Positions 34,346 to 46,622 of a DNA stretch of 64,000 bases are shown here, in pieces. A model generated the notes under the pieces. The model was given only the letters and a program-made list of their open reading frames with translations. It was not told the DNA's origin and did not search any database. The stretch is from Lota lota (lineage: Eukaryota > Chordata > Actinopteri > Gadiformes > Lotidae), in the NCBI GenBank assembly GCA_026745465.1, contig JACYXH010000232.1:2677501-2741500 (forward strand), read 5' to 3'. The translations under genes and the position numbers were made by a program. Every line of letters starts with the position of its first letter. Position 1 is the stretch's first letter.

Positions 34346-34724
34346 AACTTTAGCGTTAAGATAAATTATCATGTGCAAGCTTAGGGCCGCCGCTTCTCAG
34401 AGATGAAACAGAGATCCCAGGTGACAAAGAGCACAAAGTAATGAGTTTGGAAGGCCAAGCTTTTTGGCACCATTGTTAGAAATCCTTTCAGCTGAAAAGG
34501 GTTTGGCAGTGGTTCTGTCTCTCCGGCGATAGAGAAGGAGCCCAGCTTGAGCGGCTGCTGTGTTGTGGCCGCCGCTGGATCTCTGTGTGTTCTGGCAAGA
34601 AAGAGAGGATTTGTAACAGACCTATCTGAATGATCAGAGACGTTTGGTCCAACTGGGAGCTTATGCCCGTACTGACCTTCTGTATAGGCGATAGACCTCA
34701 TGATGTCTAGAGGATGGACTATAC

Positions 34725-36040
34725 TGGGTGGAGGACCTCCTGGTGTAGCTGGGTGGAGGACCTCCTGGTGGGTGGAGGTCCTCCTGGTGTAGCTGGGTGG
34801 AGGACCTCCTGGTGGGTGGAGGACCTCCTGGTGTAGCTGGGTGGAGGTCCTCCTTGTGTAGCTGGGTGGAGGTCCTCCTGGTGTAGCTGGGTGGAGGTCC
34901 TCCTTGTGTAGCTGGGTGGAGGTCCTCCATGTGTAGCTGGGTGGAGGTCCTCCTGGTGTAGCTGGGTGGAGGTCCTCCATGTGTAGCTGGGTGGAGGTCC
35001 TCCTGGTGTAGCTGGGTGGAGGTCCTCCTTGTGTAGCTGGGTGGAGGTCCTCCATGTGTAGCTGGGTGGAGGTCCTCCTGGTGTAGCTGGGTGGAGGTCC
35101 TCCTTGTGTAGCTGGGTGGAGGTCCTCCTGGTGTAGCTGGGTGGAGGTCCTCCTTGTGTAGCTGGGTGGAGGTCCTCCTTGTGTAGCTGGGTGGAGGACC
35201 TCCTGGTGTAGCTGGGTGGAGGTCCTCCATGTGTAGCTGGGTGGAGGTCCTCCTTGTGTAGCTGGGTGGAGGTCCTCCTGGTGTAGCTGGGTGGAGGTCC
35301 TCCTTGTGTAGCTGGGTGGAGGTCCTCCTTGTGTAGCTGGGTGGAGGTCCTCCTGGTGTAGCTGGGTGGAGGTCCTCCATGTGTAGCTGGGTGGAGGTCC
35401 TCCTGGTGTAGCTGGGTGGAGGTCCTCCTGGTGTAGCTGGGTGGAGGACCTCCTGGTGTAGCTGGGTGGAGGTCCTCCTGGTGTAGCTGGGTGGAGGTCC
35501 TCCTGGTGTAGCTGGGTGGAGGTCCTCCTGGTGTAGCTGGGTGGAGGACCTCCTGGTGTAGCTGGGTGGAGGACCTCCTGGTGGGTGGAGGTCCTCCTGG
35601 TGTAGCTGGGTGGAGGTCCTCCATGTGTAGCTGGGTGGAGGACCTCCTGGTGTAGCTGGGTGGAGGTCCTCCTGGTGTAGCTGGGTGGAGGTCCTCCTGG
35701 TGTAGCTGGGTGGAGGTCCTCCTTGTGTAGCTGGGTGGAGGTCCTCCTGGTGTAGCTGGGTGGAGGTCCTCCTGGTGTAGCTGGGTGGAGGACCTCCTGG
35801 TGTAGCTGGGTGGAGGACCTCCTGGTGGGTGGAGGTCCTCCTGGTGTAGCTGGGTGGAGGTCCTCCATGTGTAGCTGGGTGGAGGACCTCCTGGTGTAGC
35901 TGGGTGGAGGTCCTCCTGGTGTAGCTGGGTGGAGGTCCTCCTGGTGTAGCTGGGTGGAGGTCCTCCTTGTGTAGCTGGGTGGAGGTCCTCCTGGTGTAGC
36001 TGGGTGGAGGTCCTCCTGGTGTAGCTGGATGGGGGACCTC
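34725..36040. repeat. 25-bp minisatellite, about 52 copies, with 244-bp block duplication
   Basis: Core GTGTAGCTGGGTGGAGGTCC, then tcctg, tcctt or tccat. A 19-bp short unit (gtgggtgg) recurs at 35581 and 35825, marking a duplicated ten-unit block of 244 bp. All three minus-strand frames stay open, giving a 554-codon frame (34381-36045) with a 25-residue repeat; this is a property of the unit, not a gene. Confidence 0.97.
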
Positions 36041-37027
36041 CTCATGCTATGTTTTGCACTAGTTAATATTTCAGCAGAGCTATTTCAGACAGTGCTGGCA
36101 TCAGGTAAGCTAGCACTTAACTACCACAGCCCAAGAGACTCCTCAATCATCGTCTCTGGTTCTTCTGAAGTATCTCCGTGTTTGCAGTCTGACTGAAGTG
36201 ACCACCGTGTGTGTAGCCTGAGGTTTGAACCTGCGTTCATCGTGCTGATGTGGCTGTGCTCTACTAAATAACCAAACAACTGTAGATTCATGTGAAGCGT
36301 GTTGTTTAACACTCACTTGATTTATCGATAGCTACTGTGAGTGGCCGTCAGACCTCTAACATTATTGAACTCTGGGACACGTATCTCCTCCACACCATTC
36401 ATCTTGAGCACAAAAGTGTTTTTTTTGGCGCTCCCAGGGGCCTCCCTGCCAATCACGTAGCGCTGATTGGATTAGTGCCAGCTCCTTTGCCTGAGCTTCC
36501 GCCGAGCGATCAGAGATTAGACGAGTGTGAAGTTCACCTCTCACAAAGACAGCTCAGTCCGGAGAGGAGCTCTGACAGGCCCAGCTCAGCCTGAGAGGAA
36601 TGCCAACGAGCCACTGGTCTACTGCTCCCGGGATGTGGGGAGGATGCAGGAACGCTGCTGGGATCCCGGTGGAATAACCCACGAGGAGGAATATAGATCG
36701 CTGTACGTTGAAATACTCAAGGACGCCACATGAGCCATGGAACATGTTGCACCGTAAAGGGTCTGCGAGGTCCAGAGTGACTTCCAGATCCTTGACCCTA
36801 ACCTAATCATGCAATGGTTGGCTCTCGGCTCCTCGCCATGGCAGCAGTAATAATATTGAATCAAATACATTAATACAATTACTAATATAAATAATATGTC
36901 GTTTGTGTTTGCCCAACATGTGTATGCACATTTTGGGGTCGCACTGGAAGTCATGAACCTTGACTGGTTAGTATGGAATCTGAATGGTGTGTTGACAAAT
37001 GTTTCTTATTTTAAACAATATGGTTTA
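36041..37027. other. Unique sequence, no gene supported
   Basis: Several overlapping 60-110-codon frames on both strands between 36120 and 36954, none with known motifs. Contains the CCAAT pair at 36449. Confidence 0.5.
36449..36470. promoter_or_regulatory. Inverted pair of CCAAT boxes
   Basis: CCAATCA (36449-36455) and TGATTGG (36464-36470) face each other across 8 bases in a locally GC-rich unique patch. This could mark a promoter or enhancer; there is no other core-promoter signal. Confidence 0.3.
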
Positions 37028-37122
37028 AACGCTCCTGGTGCTGCTAGTGATGGTTAAATGCTACTAGTGATGGTTAAATACTGCTAGTGATGGTTAATGC
37101 TCCTAGTGCTCCTAGTGATGGT
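37028..37122. repeat. Short CTAGTGATGGTTAAATGCT repeat
   Basis: About four copies of 16-22 bp. Confidence 0.8.
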
Positions 37123-37364
37123 TTTCTATTTCCTGTTCCATCAAAGTCTGGTTCTCTGAATGATGTATGAGGTTATGAATGCAGCTGTCCCCTCTCTCCA
37201 CCACCCCCACACCAGCTACTGTGCTGGGAACTCCTAACCCCTCATCTTTGTTTCTGCTAGTGTCCACGTGAGGGGTGAGGAGTGCTCCCACTCATTGGAA
37301 GCCTTCAAAGTATCTGCTTGATTATCATAGGATTAATTATACCTGCTGCTATCACTATGCCTTA

Positions 37365-37512
37365 ACCTTCCCTTAACCTAGACCTGTGCCTTAACCTACA
37401 CCTGTCCCTTAACCTAGTCCTGTCCCTTAACCTAGTCCTGTCCCTTAACCTAGACCTGCCCCTTAAACCTAGACATGTCCCTTAGCGTAGACCTGGCCCT
37501 TATCCTAGGCCT
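37365..37512. repeat. 20-bp repeat, about 7 copies
   Basis: CCTTAACCTAGACCTGTCCC and variants. Confidence 0.9.
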
Positions 37513-37519
37513 ATCATGT

Positions 37520-37925
37520 ACATTTGTATGTATGTGTGTGTGTGTGTGTATGTGTATGTGTGTGTGTGTGTGTGTGCGTGTGTGTGTGGGTGTATATTTA
37601 CATATGGGTATGTATTTTGATATAGGATATATGATATATGTGTGGGTGTATATTTACATATGGGTATGTATTTTGATATATGATATATGATATATGTGTG
37701 GGTGTATATTTACATATGGGTATGTATTTTGATATAGGATATATGATATATGTGTGGGTGTATATTTACATATGGGTATGTATTTTGATATAGGATATAT
37801 GATATATGTGTGGGTGTATATTTACATATGGGTATGTATTTTGATATAGGATATATGATATATGTGTGGGTGTGTGTGTGTGTGAGTGTGTGCGCGTGTG
37901 TGCGTGTGTGTGTGTGTGTGAGTGT
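37520..37925. repeat. TG microsatellites flanking a 56-bp minisatellite (5 copies)
   Basis: The 56-bp unit contains TATTTACATATGGGTATGTA and runs from about 37590 to 37870, with (TG)n on both sides. Confidence 0.95.
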
Positions 37926-38569
37926 CAAGATGAATGGACTTTGTTCTTCATGACTGACGCCACAGAGATCTACTTGTCCTTCTGTTGCCATAGAAACTGC
38001 TGTTTTGATAACAACTAGTGCAGCAGTGGAAGTGTTGAGCCTGCATGGCCCCGCTCTGTGTGGGTACAATAATTTATAACTACCCATGCTTCTAGCAGGG
38101 GAGAGAAGCACACATGAGAACAAACCTTTCATTTAGAAAGCCCTCTTCCCTCCCTAACTATTGTACATCGTACATCGTACATTGAGTCATTTTACTTATC
38201 TCATCAGCTCATTTTACTGACAATGCCACCAAAAGATAGCAGCCTCAAAGCTAACCCATTGTCAGTGTTTCCCAGCCTTTGGCTTCAGGTGTGCCTCTCA
38301 TTGTCATGAAGCTTTCATGCACCACCTCAGACGCTAACGGTAACACATAGTTAAAGACACGCAACCCTTTACACACAAGTATTACTGCCAGGCCGACATT
38401 GCAATGGAAAACACCATGGAATGCGCAAAGCGACACTATTTTTGAAATAATAACGAGCCATAGTACAATATTTACCTAACAATATTTATAATATATTTAC
38501 TCATCTATATCATTTTTTGTAGTATTAAAATCCTACGTTCCGCCTGCATCAGCCTCGCAGCCTGATCGC
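37926..38569. other. Unique sequence, nothing recognised
   Basis: A small gtacatcgtacatcgtacat triplicate at about 38164. Confidence 0.5.
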
Positions 38570-39213
38570 TACGCTACGTCACCCAGGCTCGCTACGTCAC
38601 CCAGGCTCGCTACGTCACCCAGGCTCGCTACGTCACCCAGGCTCGCTACGTCACCCAGGCTCACTACGCTACGTCACCCAGGCTCGCTACGTCACCCAGG
38701 CTCACTACGCTACGTCACCCAGGCTCGCTACGTCACCCAGGCTCACTACGCTACGTCACCCAGGCTCGCTACGTCACCCAGGCTCACTACGCTACGTCAC
38801 CCAGGCTCGCTACGCTACGTCACCCAGGCTCGCTACGCTACATCACCCAGGCTCGCTACGCTACATCACCCAGGCTCGCTACGCTACGTCACCCAGGCTC
38901 ACTACGCTACGTCACCCAGGCTCACTACGCTACGTCACCCAGGCTCACTACGCTACGTCACCCAGGCTCGCTACGCTACATCACCCAGGCTCGCTACGCT
39001 ACGTCACCCAGGCTCACTACGCTACGTCACCCAGGCTCACTACGCTACGTCACCCAGGCTCGCTACGCTACATCACCCAGGCTCGCTACGCTACGTCACC
39101 CAGGCTCACTACGCTACGTCACCCAGGCTCGCTACGCTACGTCACCCAGGCTCGCTACGCTACATCACCCAGGCTCGCTAAGCTACGTCACCCAGGCTCG
39201 CTACGTCACCCAG
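38570..39213. repeat. 18/23-bp CpG-rich minisatellite, about 30 copies
   Basis: CTACGTCACCCAGGCTCGCT with or without an extra acgct, and cgc or cac variants. Each unit carries TACGTCA, a CREB/ATF-like half site, and three or more CpGs. Confidence 0.96.
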
Positions 39214-39414
39214 AGGACATCCCAGCACCTGTGTGGATGTGTGGAGCTCCGTCTGGACAGCGGTTGATTTTGATGTCCACGTCTGAGAGAGGACATTTAT
39301 ATAAAACGCCACGGTGTGTGGCGCATTTCATATATAACATTGGCCATTATAACGCTCATACACAACGACGGTACTAGCTTAAAGAAAAGTATCAGAGTAG
39401 CCATGAGAATAACA

Positions 39415-39985
39415 CCCCCCAGTACAGACTGAGGGTTCATGTATATTAGGTTATAGAGCAGTACAGACTGAGGGTTCATGTATATTAGGTTATAGAGCAG
39501 TACAGACTGAGGGTTCATGTATATTAGGTTATAGAGCAGTACAGACTGAGGGTTCATGTATATTAGGTTATAGAGCAGTGCAGACTGAGGGTTCATGTAT
39601 ATTAGGTTATAGAGCAGTACAGACTGAGGGTTCATGTATATTAGGTTATAGAGCAGTGCAGACTGAGGGTTCATGTATATTAGGTTATAGAGCAGTACAG
39701 ACTGAGGGTTCATGTATATTAGGTTATAGAGCAGTGCAGACTGAGGGTTCATGTATATTAGGTTATAGAGCAGTTCAGACTGAGGGTTCATGTATATTAG
39801 GTTATAGAGCAGTTCAGACTGAGGGTTCATGTATATTAGGTTATAGAGCAGTACAGACTGAGGGTTCATGTATATTAGGTTATAGAGCAGTGCAGACTGA
39901 GGGTTCATGTATATTAGGTTATAGAGCAGTACAGACTGAGGGTTCATGTATATTAGGTTATAGAGCAGTGCAGACTGAGGGTTCA
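39415..39985. repeat. 39-bp minisatellite, 15 copies
   Basis: The unit contains CAGACTGAGGGTTCATGTAT, then attaggttatagagcagt and one a/g/t site. Because 39 is divisible by three, both strands have long open frames (minus strand: MNPQSVLLYNLIY repeated). The variation is at one site and not codon-aware, so I do not call a protein. Confidence 0.97.
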
Positions 39986-40117
39986 TGAATATCTGAATTG
40001 ACTGGAGGTGAGGTTTACTTCACTATTGACCTTGGAGAAATAGTTGTACCTGCGTCAGAGATGTTGTCTTCTCCTGGTTTTATCAGCAGACAATACCCAG
40101 CTGACGTCAACATCCAG

Positions 40118-40119
<2 letters not shown>

Positions 40120-40152
<33 letters not shown>
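40120..40152. repeat. (TG)n microsatellite
   Basis: About 15 TG units. Confidence 0.95.
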
Positions 40153-40269
40153 TTCTTTACCATTGGTAACAACTGCTAAAGAGTTTTTGTTGACAGCAGA
40201 TTCTGCAGATTTGTTCATATTTTGACACCTCAATAAGGAACCTTTCTTATGGTACGTTTAAAGTGTTGT

Positions 40270-40640
40270 GCAGCTTAATAACATAAAGCTCTAAGCTGTA
40301 TAATGCTTCAGCTATAGCATGCTGAGATCTTAGATGCTACTATAGCTACATGCTACCAAGCTATAAAATGCTGTTTCTTTGCTTGCTGTATATTGGATGC
40401 TGCTATAGCTACATGTAGCTATATCATGCTGAGATCTTAGATGCTGCTATAGCTACATGCTACCAAGCTAGTGCATGCTAATATCTTAGCATGCTATAAA
40501 TTGGATGCTGCTACAGCTAGATGTGATCAAGCTATAATATGTAAATACTTTAGGATGCTATATCAGCTATATGATGCTTCTGCAGTTACATGCTACAAAT
40601 GTAGCATGCTATAGCTACATAGCAACATGCTATGTGTGTT
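40270..40640. repeat. Degenerate GCTATAGCTACATGCTA repeat
   Basis: Words such as gctatagctacatgctacca and tcttagatgctgctatagct recur irregularly, suggesting an old decayed array with partly palindromic units. Confidence 0.75.
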
Positions 40641-41089
40641 AGGATGTGTGTATGCAGCTATCCTGTGTGTGTGTGTGTGTGTGTTTCCTCATTGATCATT
40701 GATACTTTCTGCCCTTTTTAAGGTTTAATTAAACGCTTTAAACAGCGCCTGAAATAGACGTCCAAAACGCTGTCTTTTACGCTGTTGTTGAGTTGAGGAA
40801 AAATGGCGTACACGTCACATTTTATGTCGATTTCAATCAATACATGTCTACAATAAGGCGTAGTTGTGACCCTTTTGGCCTTCCATACGCGCGCGTGTGC
40901 GTGCGTGCGTGTACGTGCGTGCGTGTGTGTGTGTGTGTGCCCGTGCCTTCGTGTCGTTTCTGAAGTGCTGTGAATTTCGTTGTGTCAGCGATGTTCTCTC
41001 TGCTGTACGGGGGGTGAAAACAGGGTGATGCAAAACTCTCTTCCTCTCACACTCTTTCTCACTCCCCGTCCCTCTTGCTCGCTCTATCT

Positions 41090-41105
41090 ACAGTCTCTCT
41101 CTCTC

Positions 41106-41196
<91 letters not shown>

Positions 41197-41227
41197 ATCT
41201 AAAGTCGGTCTTTGTCTCTCTCTATCT

Positions 41228-41288
<61 letters not shown>

Positions 41289-41450
41289 ATCTAAAGTCGA
41301 TCTTTGTCTCTCTCTATCTACAGTCTCTTTCTCTCTCTCTCTATCTAAAGTCGGTCTTTGTCTCTCTCTATCTACAGTCTCTTTCTCTCTCTCTATCTAA
41401 AGTTGGTCTTTGTCTCTCTCTATCTATATTCTGTCTCTCTACATATAGTA
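41090..41450. repeat. (CT)n with 52-62-bp higher-order unit
   Basis: Long (CT)n is broken by tatctaaagtcggtctttgt and tatctacagtctcttt words repeated four times at shrinking spacing. Confidence 0.94.
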
Positions 41451-41904
41451 TCTCTTTCGCTCTCTTTTTCTCTTTAATTATATAGTCTCTCTCTCCCTCT
41501 CTCTATATCGAACTATTTACATTTGAATCCATACATATAAGATATGCTTTGGGATGTCTAGCTCGATATACTTAACAAGATAAGCTCTGGGAACATCGTG
41601 CCAGTATTGTTTCATTCCAAGAGATTTAAGCACATATCTTATCGCCTGTGGAAACACAAAAGGATGATTGTTTTGTGTTTAGGACAAGACGTCGTGTTTG
41701 GTTGAAGAATGTTTTATTCAGCGCGTTCTTTGGGAGATGTGAGGAACATCAGGCCCAGCCCATTGTTCGGTGCTTCCTTTGTTCTACTGTGGATGAACAA
41801 CAACTCATTCATCAACAAAACACTGAACAGCCCATATCTCGTCCTGGTACAGCTGATAGAGGGAGGTCAAAGGTTAGGCAGAAAGGTTTAGCAGGTTAGC
41901 CAGT

Positions 41905-42392
41905 AGGAAGGAGAAGACAGAAAGGTTTAGTAGGTAGGGTTAGGCAGAAAGGTTTACTAGGGTAGGTAGTAGATGGGGTTAGGTAGTAGGTAGGGTTAGG
42001 CAGTAAGGTTGACTAGGGTAGGTAGTAGATGGGGTTAGGTAGTAGGTAGGGTTAGGCAGTAAGGTTGACTAGGGTAGGTAGTAGATGGGGTTAGGTAGTA
42101 GGTAGGGTTAGGCAGTAAGGTTGACTAGGGTAGGTAGTAGATGGGGTTAGGTAGTAGGTAGGGTTAGGCAGTAAGGTTGACTAGGGTAGGTAGTAGATGG
42201 GGTTAGGCAGTAGGTAGGGTTAGGCAGTAAGGTTGACTAGGGTAGGTAGTAGATGGGGTTAGGTAGTAGGTAGGGTTAGGCAGTAAGGTTGACTAGGGTA
42301 GGTAGTAGATGGAGGTAGGCAGTAGGTAGGGTTAGGCAGTAAGGTTGACTAGGGTAGGTAGTAGATGGGGTTAGGCAGTAGGTAGTAGGTTC
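41905..42392. repeat. 56-bp minisatellite, about 8 copies
   Basis: The unit contains GGTTGACTAGGGTAGGTAGT and gtagggttaggcagtaa. It is built from shorter ggtagtag and gggttagg subrepeats. Confidence 0.96.
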
Positions 42393-42821
42393 TCCAGCAT
42401 GCGGAGGACTGCTACAGGAACTCTGATTAATAGTTCCTCTGGGAACAAGACAATGTGTTGACTACAACACTTTAATGCTGTTTACAATGTGGAGGGTGAC
42501 GCACTGGACCAGACTGCTGCACACTCTGGGGTTTAATTACAGAGCTAACGAGATAGTGGCCTAGCCTCACCCTTATTGCTATAGCAGACAGACTCAGCCC
42601 TTGAATTATTTTTATGGTTTGCTTCAACAGGTTTTTGTTTCATCGGATTGTGCCTCATTCATCACATTTCTTTAGGGGAATATTTTTTTTATATTCCTCT
42701 CCTAGTGCTAGTACCTAGCGTATTGTTGGTAGCTTAGTACTAGTAGCTCAGTACTACTAGCTTAGAGCTGTATCATTACTTTATAAGGATACAGATGTAC
42801 TAAAGTACTCTATAAGGATAC
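42393..42821. other. Unique sequence, nothing recognised
   Basis: Ends in a short gctagtacctag/gcttagtactag duplicated patch. Confidence 0.5.
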
Positions 42822-42985
42822 TTAAACATGACCTAATCACCAGGCTAAACATGACCTCATCGCCAGGCTAAACATGACCTCATCGCCAGGCTAAACATGA
42901 CCTCATCACCAGGCTAAACATGACCTCATCGCCAAGCTAAACATGACCTCATCGCCAGGCTAAACATGACCTCATCATCAGGACC
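42822..42985. repeat. 23-bp minisatellite, 7 copies
   Basis: AGGCTAAACATGACCTCATC plus gcc or acc. Confidence 0.94.
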
Positions 42986-44017
42986 AATGAGATCCCAGGT
43001 CTAGAAGAGTTATCTGCCCAGAGACCAAATGTAAACATGGATATACAGTAAGCATATATATCAACAATGAACACTTTGGAATGAAATAGAACCTCAAACA
43101 ACAATCACAATTATTGATTAACGCATTATAGGCAACAATCAGCCAGCTGGCCATTTCAGAGCTGTTCTTGTGTCTTTATTGGCCTTGCTCTGCAGTCACC
43201 CACACGATCAATAGCCAATAAGGTCCGGACATCTTTGTGACCATGTCCCCTGTGAGTCCCATATGAAAGTGGCCATGTTTATTCCTCCCTGGGGCGCCCT
43301 CACCCTTTCATTACGGTTCCATCCGAGCTCCATCACCCTGACCCCGCTCGGCCACGGCTGATCTTCTCTTATTGGGCGCCTGGATCCATCAAAGGTGGAC
43401 TATGGTCTGGGTTCGCTGTCAGCTGTGATTTATGTTGTTTTGATTCTAATCGTCTGCCTCATCGTTTCACAGTTCTGCATCAATTCTGGGTTGTTGTTTT
43501 TTTTTTACAGTGAAAAGAAATCTGTATAGCCCTGCTATAACACTACATAATATGTTGTTTGTGGACATAATATAGAAATACAAGAAACGAATATAGAAAT
43601 AATAGTAGAGACTTTTGCAATTTTTAAAACATTGAATGGCATTTGTGTTACTAAAAAGTGCCAGTGTAAGGGTTCTGTTGTGTAGATCTACGATGCTTAT
43701 CTGAATCGGTATGGTAACAGTATTGTAGGGTCAAAGGTTGAGTTATTGATTAGTTGAAGAGATAACAATCAAGTTGACTACCGTTCTCTCATGACCTGAG
43801 ACAGAGAAAATAATAGGTTCCTTTGCAGCTGAGTGGCTGCTACGTTTATTGCATCCATTATTCCCAAAGTGTCCTTAAAATTGACACCACGTTTGTCTGA
43901 TTGTCAGGACATAGTCTAGCTCAGCATATCATGTCTTGGCCCGGTTGTTCAGGTTCTGGAAGCCATCAGCGCTTTACTGAAGCTGCTCCTTAGCAGGTTG
44001 GAGGATATCAAAGATAA
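42986..44017. other. One kilobase of unique sequence
   Basis: No gene is seen. The patch at 43140-43480 is GC-balanced, carries ATTGGCC and CCAATAAGG words and lacks repeats, a reasonable conserved non-coding candidate. Confidence 0.45.
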
Positions 44018-44098
44018 GGGGAGGAGGTGAGGAGGGAGGTGGAGAGGAGGTAGGAGGGAGGTGGAGAGGAGGTAGGAGGGAGGTGGAGAGGAGGTGAG
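44018..44098. repeat. 22-bp purine-rich repeat, about 3.5 copies
   Basis: GGAGGTAGGAGGGAGGTGGA words. Confidence 0.9.
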
Positions 44099-44164
44099 AC
44101 AACAGGAGGCAAATCAATGGAATGGTTCTGTGATTAACACGTGTGGTTCCCGGTATGACTATCT

Positions 44165-44385
44165 TGTTAAAACATGATCATGCTGTAATACAGTTTTATG
44201 TAATGTCTGAGGTGTGTAGAGTCTGTCTTGAAGATCTTGTGAAAACATGATCATGCCGTAATACAGGTCTGTGTTCAGTCTGTAGTCTGTAGAGTCTCTA
44301 GAGTGTCTTATTAAAACATTACCATGCCATAACACAGGTCTATGTTCAGTCTAAAGTCTGTAGTCTGTAGAGTCTGTCTTGCGTA
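44165..44385. repeat. Diverged 80-90-bp tandem repeat, 3 copies
   Basis: AAAACATGATCATGCTGTAA recurs with tgtgttcagtctgtag and gtagagtctgtcttg segments. Confidence 0.75.
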
Positions 44386-44934
44386 ATGACTCTCATCCAT
44401 ATGTGGTCTTATGTCCAGGACCACAGATTGCAGTATTTCATTTTGTTCACTTCAACCCAACAGACAATGGTGGCCTATTTATGTGTTTGTCATGAAGTAG
44501 GAATACTGTGTTTGTATGCAGAAGTTCCTCCACATACGCCTGGAGCGCAGTGGTGATTCAGTAGTGTGACTTGTTAAGCTGAGAAGCCTCGTTTCACATT
44601 GTTCTGAACTGTGTCTATTCCAGGAATGACTGACATTTACACAAAGTAGTTATATTAGACTACTGTGTGATGATGATGGTGAGTAAAGCTGATAGTAAAC
44701 ACAATAGAAAACCTTTTAGGGAATAATACTTAATAGTTTTGCTACCATAGTTGTTGGATGCACTAATGACCATTCTTATTCATATAATCATCTCTTGTTA
44801 TATCAATTGCATCATACAGTTCATCAGCATACAATTGCTAAACAGGCTCATTGATATTGAATACCAAATGAATACATTGTAAATCTAGGATCTCTGCATG
44901 GCTTCTGTTGTGAGAAATGTGAGAGGGTTAGAGT
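44386..44934. other. Unique sequence, nothing recognised
   Basis: AT-rich, no frames of note. Confidence 0.5.
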
Positions 44935-45722
44935 TACGGTACTTAGGTTAGGGTACTTAGGCTTGTGGTACTAAGGTTAGGGTACTTGGGTTAGGGTATT
45001 TAGGGTACTTCAGGTATTCAGGGTTAGGGTACTTGGGTTAGGGTATTAGGGTCAGGGTACTTGGGTTAGGGTACTTGTGGTATTCAGGGTTAGGGTACTT
45101 GGGTTAGGGTATTAGGGTCAGGGTACTTGGGTTAGGGTATTTAGGGTACTTCAGGTATTCAGGGTTAGGGTACTTGTGGTATTCAGGGTTAGGGTACTTG
45201 TGGTATTTAGGGTTAGGGTACTTGGGTTAGGGTACTTGTGGTATTTAGGGTTAGAGTACTTGGGTTAGGGTACTTGTGGTATTCAGTTTTAGGGTACTTG
45301 TGGTATTTAGGGTTAGGGTACTTGTGGTATTCAGGATTAGGGTACTTGTGGTATTTAGGGTTAGGGTACTTGTGGTATTTAGGGTTAGGGTACTTGTGGT
45401 ATTCAGGGTTAGGGTACTTGTGGTATTTAGGGTTAGGGTACTTGTGGTATTTAGGGTTAGGGTACTTGTGGTATTTAGGGTTAGGGTACTTGTGGTATTC
45501 AGGGTTAGGGTACTTGTGGTATTTAGGGTTAGAGTACTTGGGTTAGGGTACTTGTGGTATTCAGTTTTAGGGTACTTGTGGTATTTAGGGTTAGGGTACT
45601 TGTGGTATTCAGGGTTAGGGTACTTGTGGTATTCAGGGTTAGGGTACTTGTGGTATTCAGGGTTAGGGTACTTGTGGTATTTAGGGTTAGGGTACTTGTG
45701 GTATTTAGGGTTAGGGTACTTG
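44935..45722. repeat. 24-bp telomere-like minisatellite, about 30 copies
   Basis: Core GTATTTAGGGTTAGGGTACT plus tgtg. The left third is irregular (gggtacttgggttagggta), and the right two thirds are regular 24-mers. Long frames with 8-residue repeats arise on both strands. Confidence 0.96.
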
Positions 45723-46261
45723 CCATAGGGTTTTGTCAGAAATATCAAAGGAGCATCAGAGTTAATCGAGCAGAATCGTCAGCTGTAATTAGTGGGCTTA
45801 GTTAGGTGGATGAATTGCGTTTGGACGATGTGTGGTGGAGCAGAAGGCCAGTGTTTTCGCAGGCTGCCGCTGCCCTGAGGCAGTCTTCTGTTTCGTCTGC
45901 TCCACAAATTCAACCGCATGCTCACATTGATCCCAATCAGGCACACTGGTCCTCGTGTTTCCCTCCGTGGTCAATGGGAATTCTGCTGATAGGATTTGCA
46001 ATATACTTTTTTTGCCTATGATGTTACAGCAACATAGTGGTTATTGTCAATATAATTTATGGAAAGCCCTGAGTCTTCACAATATTCCAGCTCCACTGCT
46101 TAGTGATCGAACCCCCTGTCTGTTTCAGCTTTCTTCAGGGGATTCATTCAATATGACCGTTTAATAGCTTTATCTTGCAGTTACGCTGGTGAGAATCAGA
46201 GTCATCACACAGAATTAAACCATTGAAAAACTCACACACAGATTTTAATTATATTGTGTGT
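45723..46261. other. Unique sequence, nothing recognised
   Basis: Opposing 60-70-codon frames only. Confidence 0.5.
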
Positions 46262-46365
46262 GTGTGTATATGTATATATATATATATATCTACTGCTCAA
46301 AAAAATAAAGGGAACAGTTAAACAACACAATGTAACTCCAAGTGTTCCCTTTATTTTTTTGAGCA

Positions 46366-46436
<71 letters not shown>
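46262..46436. repeat. TG then TA microsatellite, interrupted by the Tc1 remnant
   Basis: (TG)n and (TA)n before 46291, and a pure (TA)n of about 68 bases from 46367. Confidence 0.95.
46293..46366. mobile_element. Internally deleted Tc1/mariner element (74-bp MITE)
   Basis: Perfect 24-bp terminal inverted repeats beginning CTGCTCAAAAAAATAAAGGG lie at 46293-46316 and 46343-46366. They are flanked by TA on both sides, as expected of a Tc1/mariner target site. The 26 bases between continue the left end of the full fish element as I recall it (ttaaacaacacaatgtaact), so the copy is the left end joined directly to the right terminal repeat. No transposase remains. It sits inside a TA microsatellite, a natural target for TA-specific insertion. 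Confidence 0.85.
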
Positions 46437-46439
<3 letters not shown>

Positions 46440-46456
46440 ATACATATACTGTACAT

Positions 46457-46622
46457 CCTACCAGGTTGAATAGTCCTACCTTGTTCTAGAGCATCATACC
46501 ATGTTGTAGAGCATCCTACCATGTTCTAGAGCATCCAACCTTGTTCTAGAGCATCCTACCATGTTCTAGAGCATCATACCATGTTGTAGAGCATCCTACC
46601 TTGTTCTAGAGCATCCAACCTT
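46457..46622. repeat. 20-bp minisatellite, 8 copies
   Basis: GCATCCTACCATGTTCTAGA with ttgt, catac and gttgtag variants. Confidence 0.94.

Noticed and set aside
39297-39986. 229-codon minus-strand frame with a 13-residue repeat (MNPQSVLLYNLIY)
   Set aside because: The unit is 39 bp, both strands are open, and variation is at one site without codon bias. No signal for a real gene.
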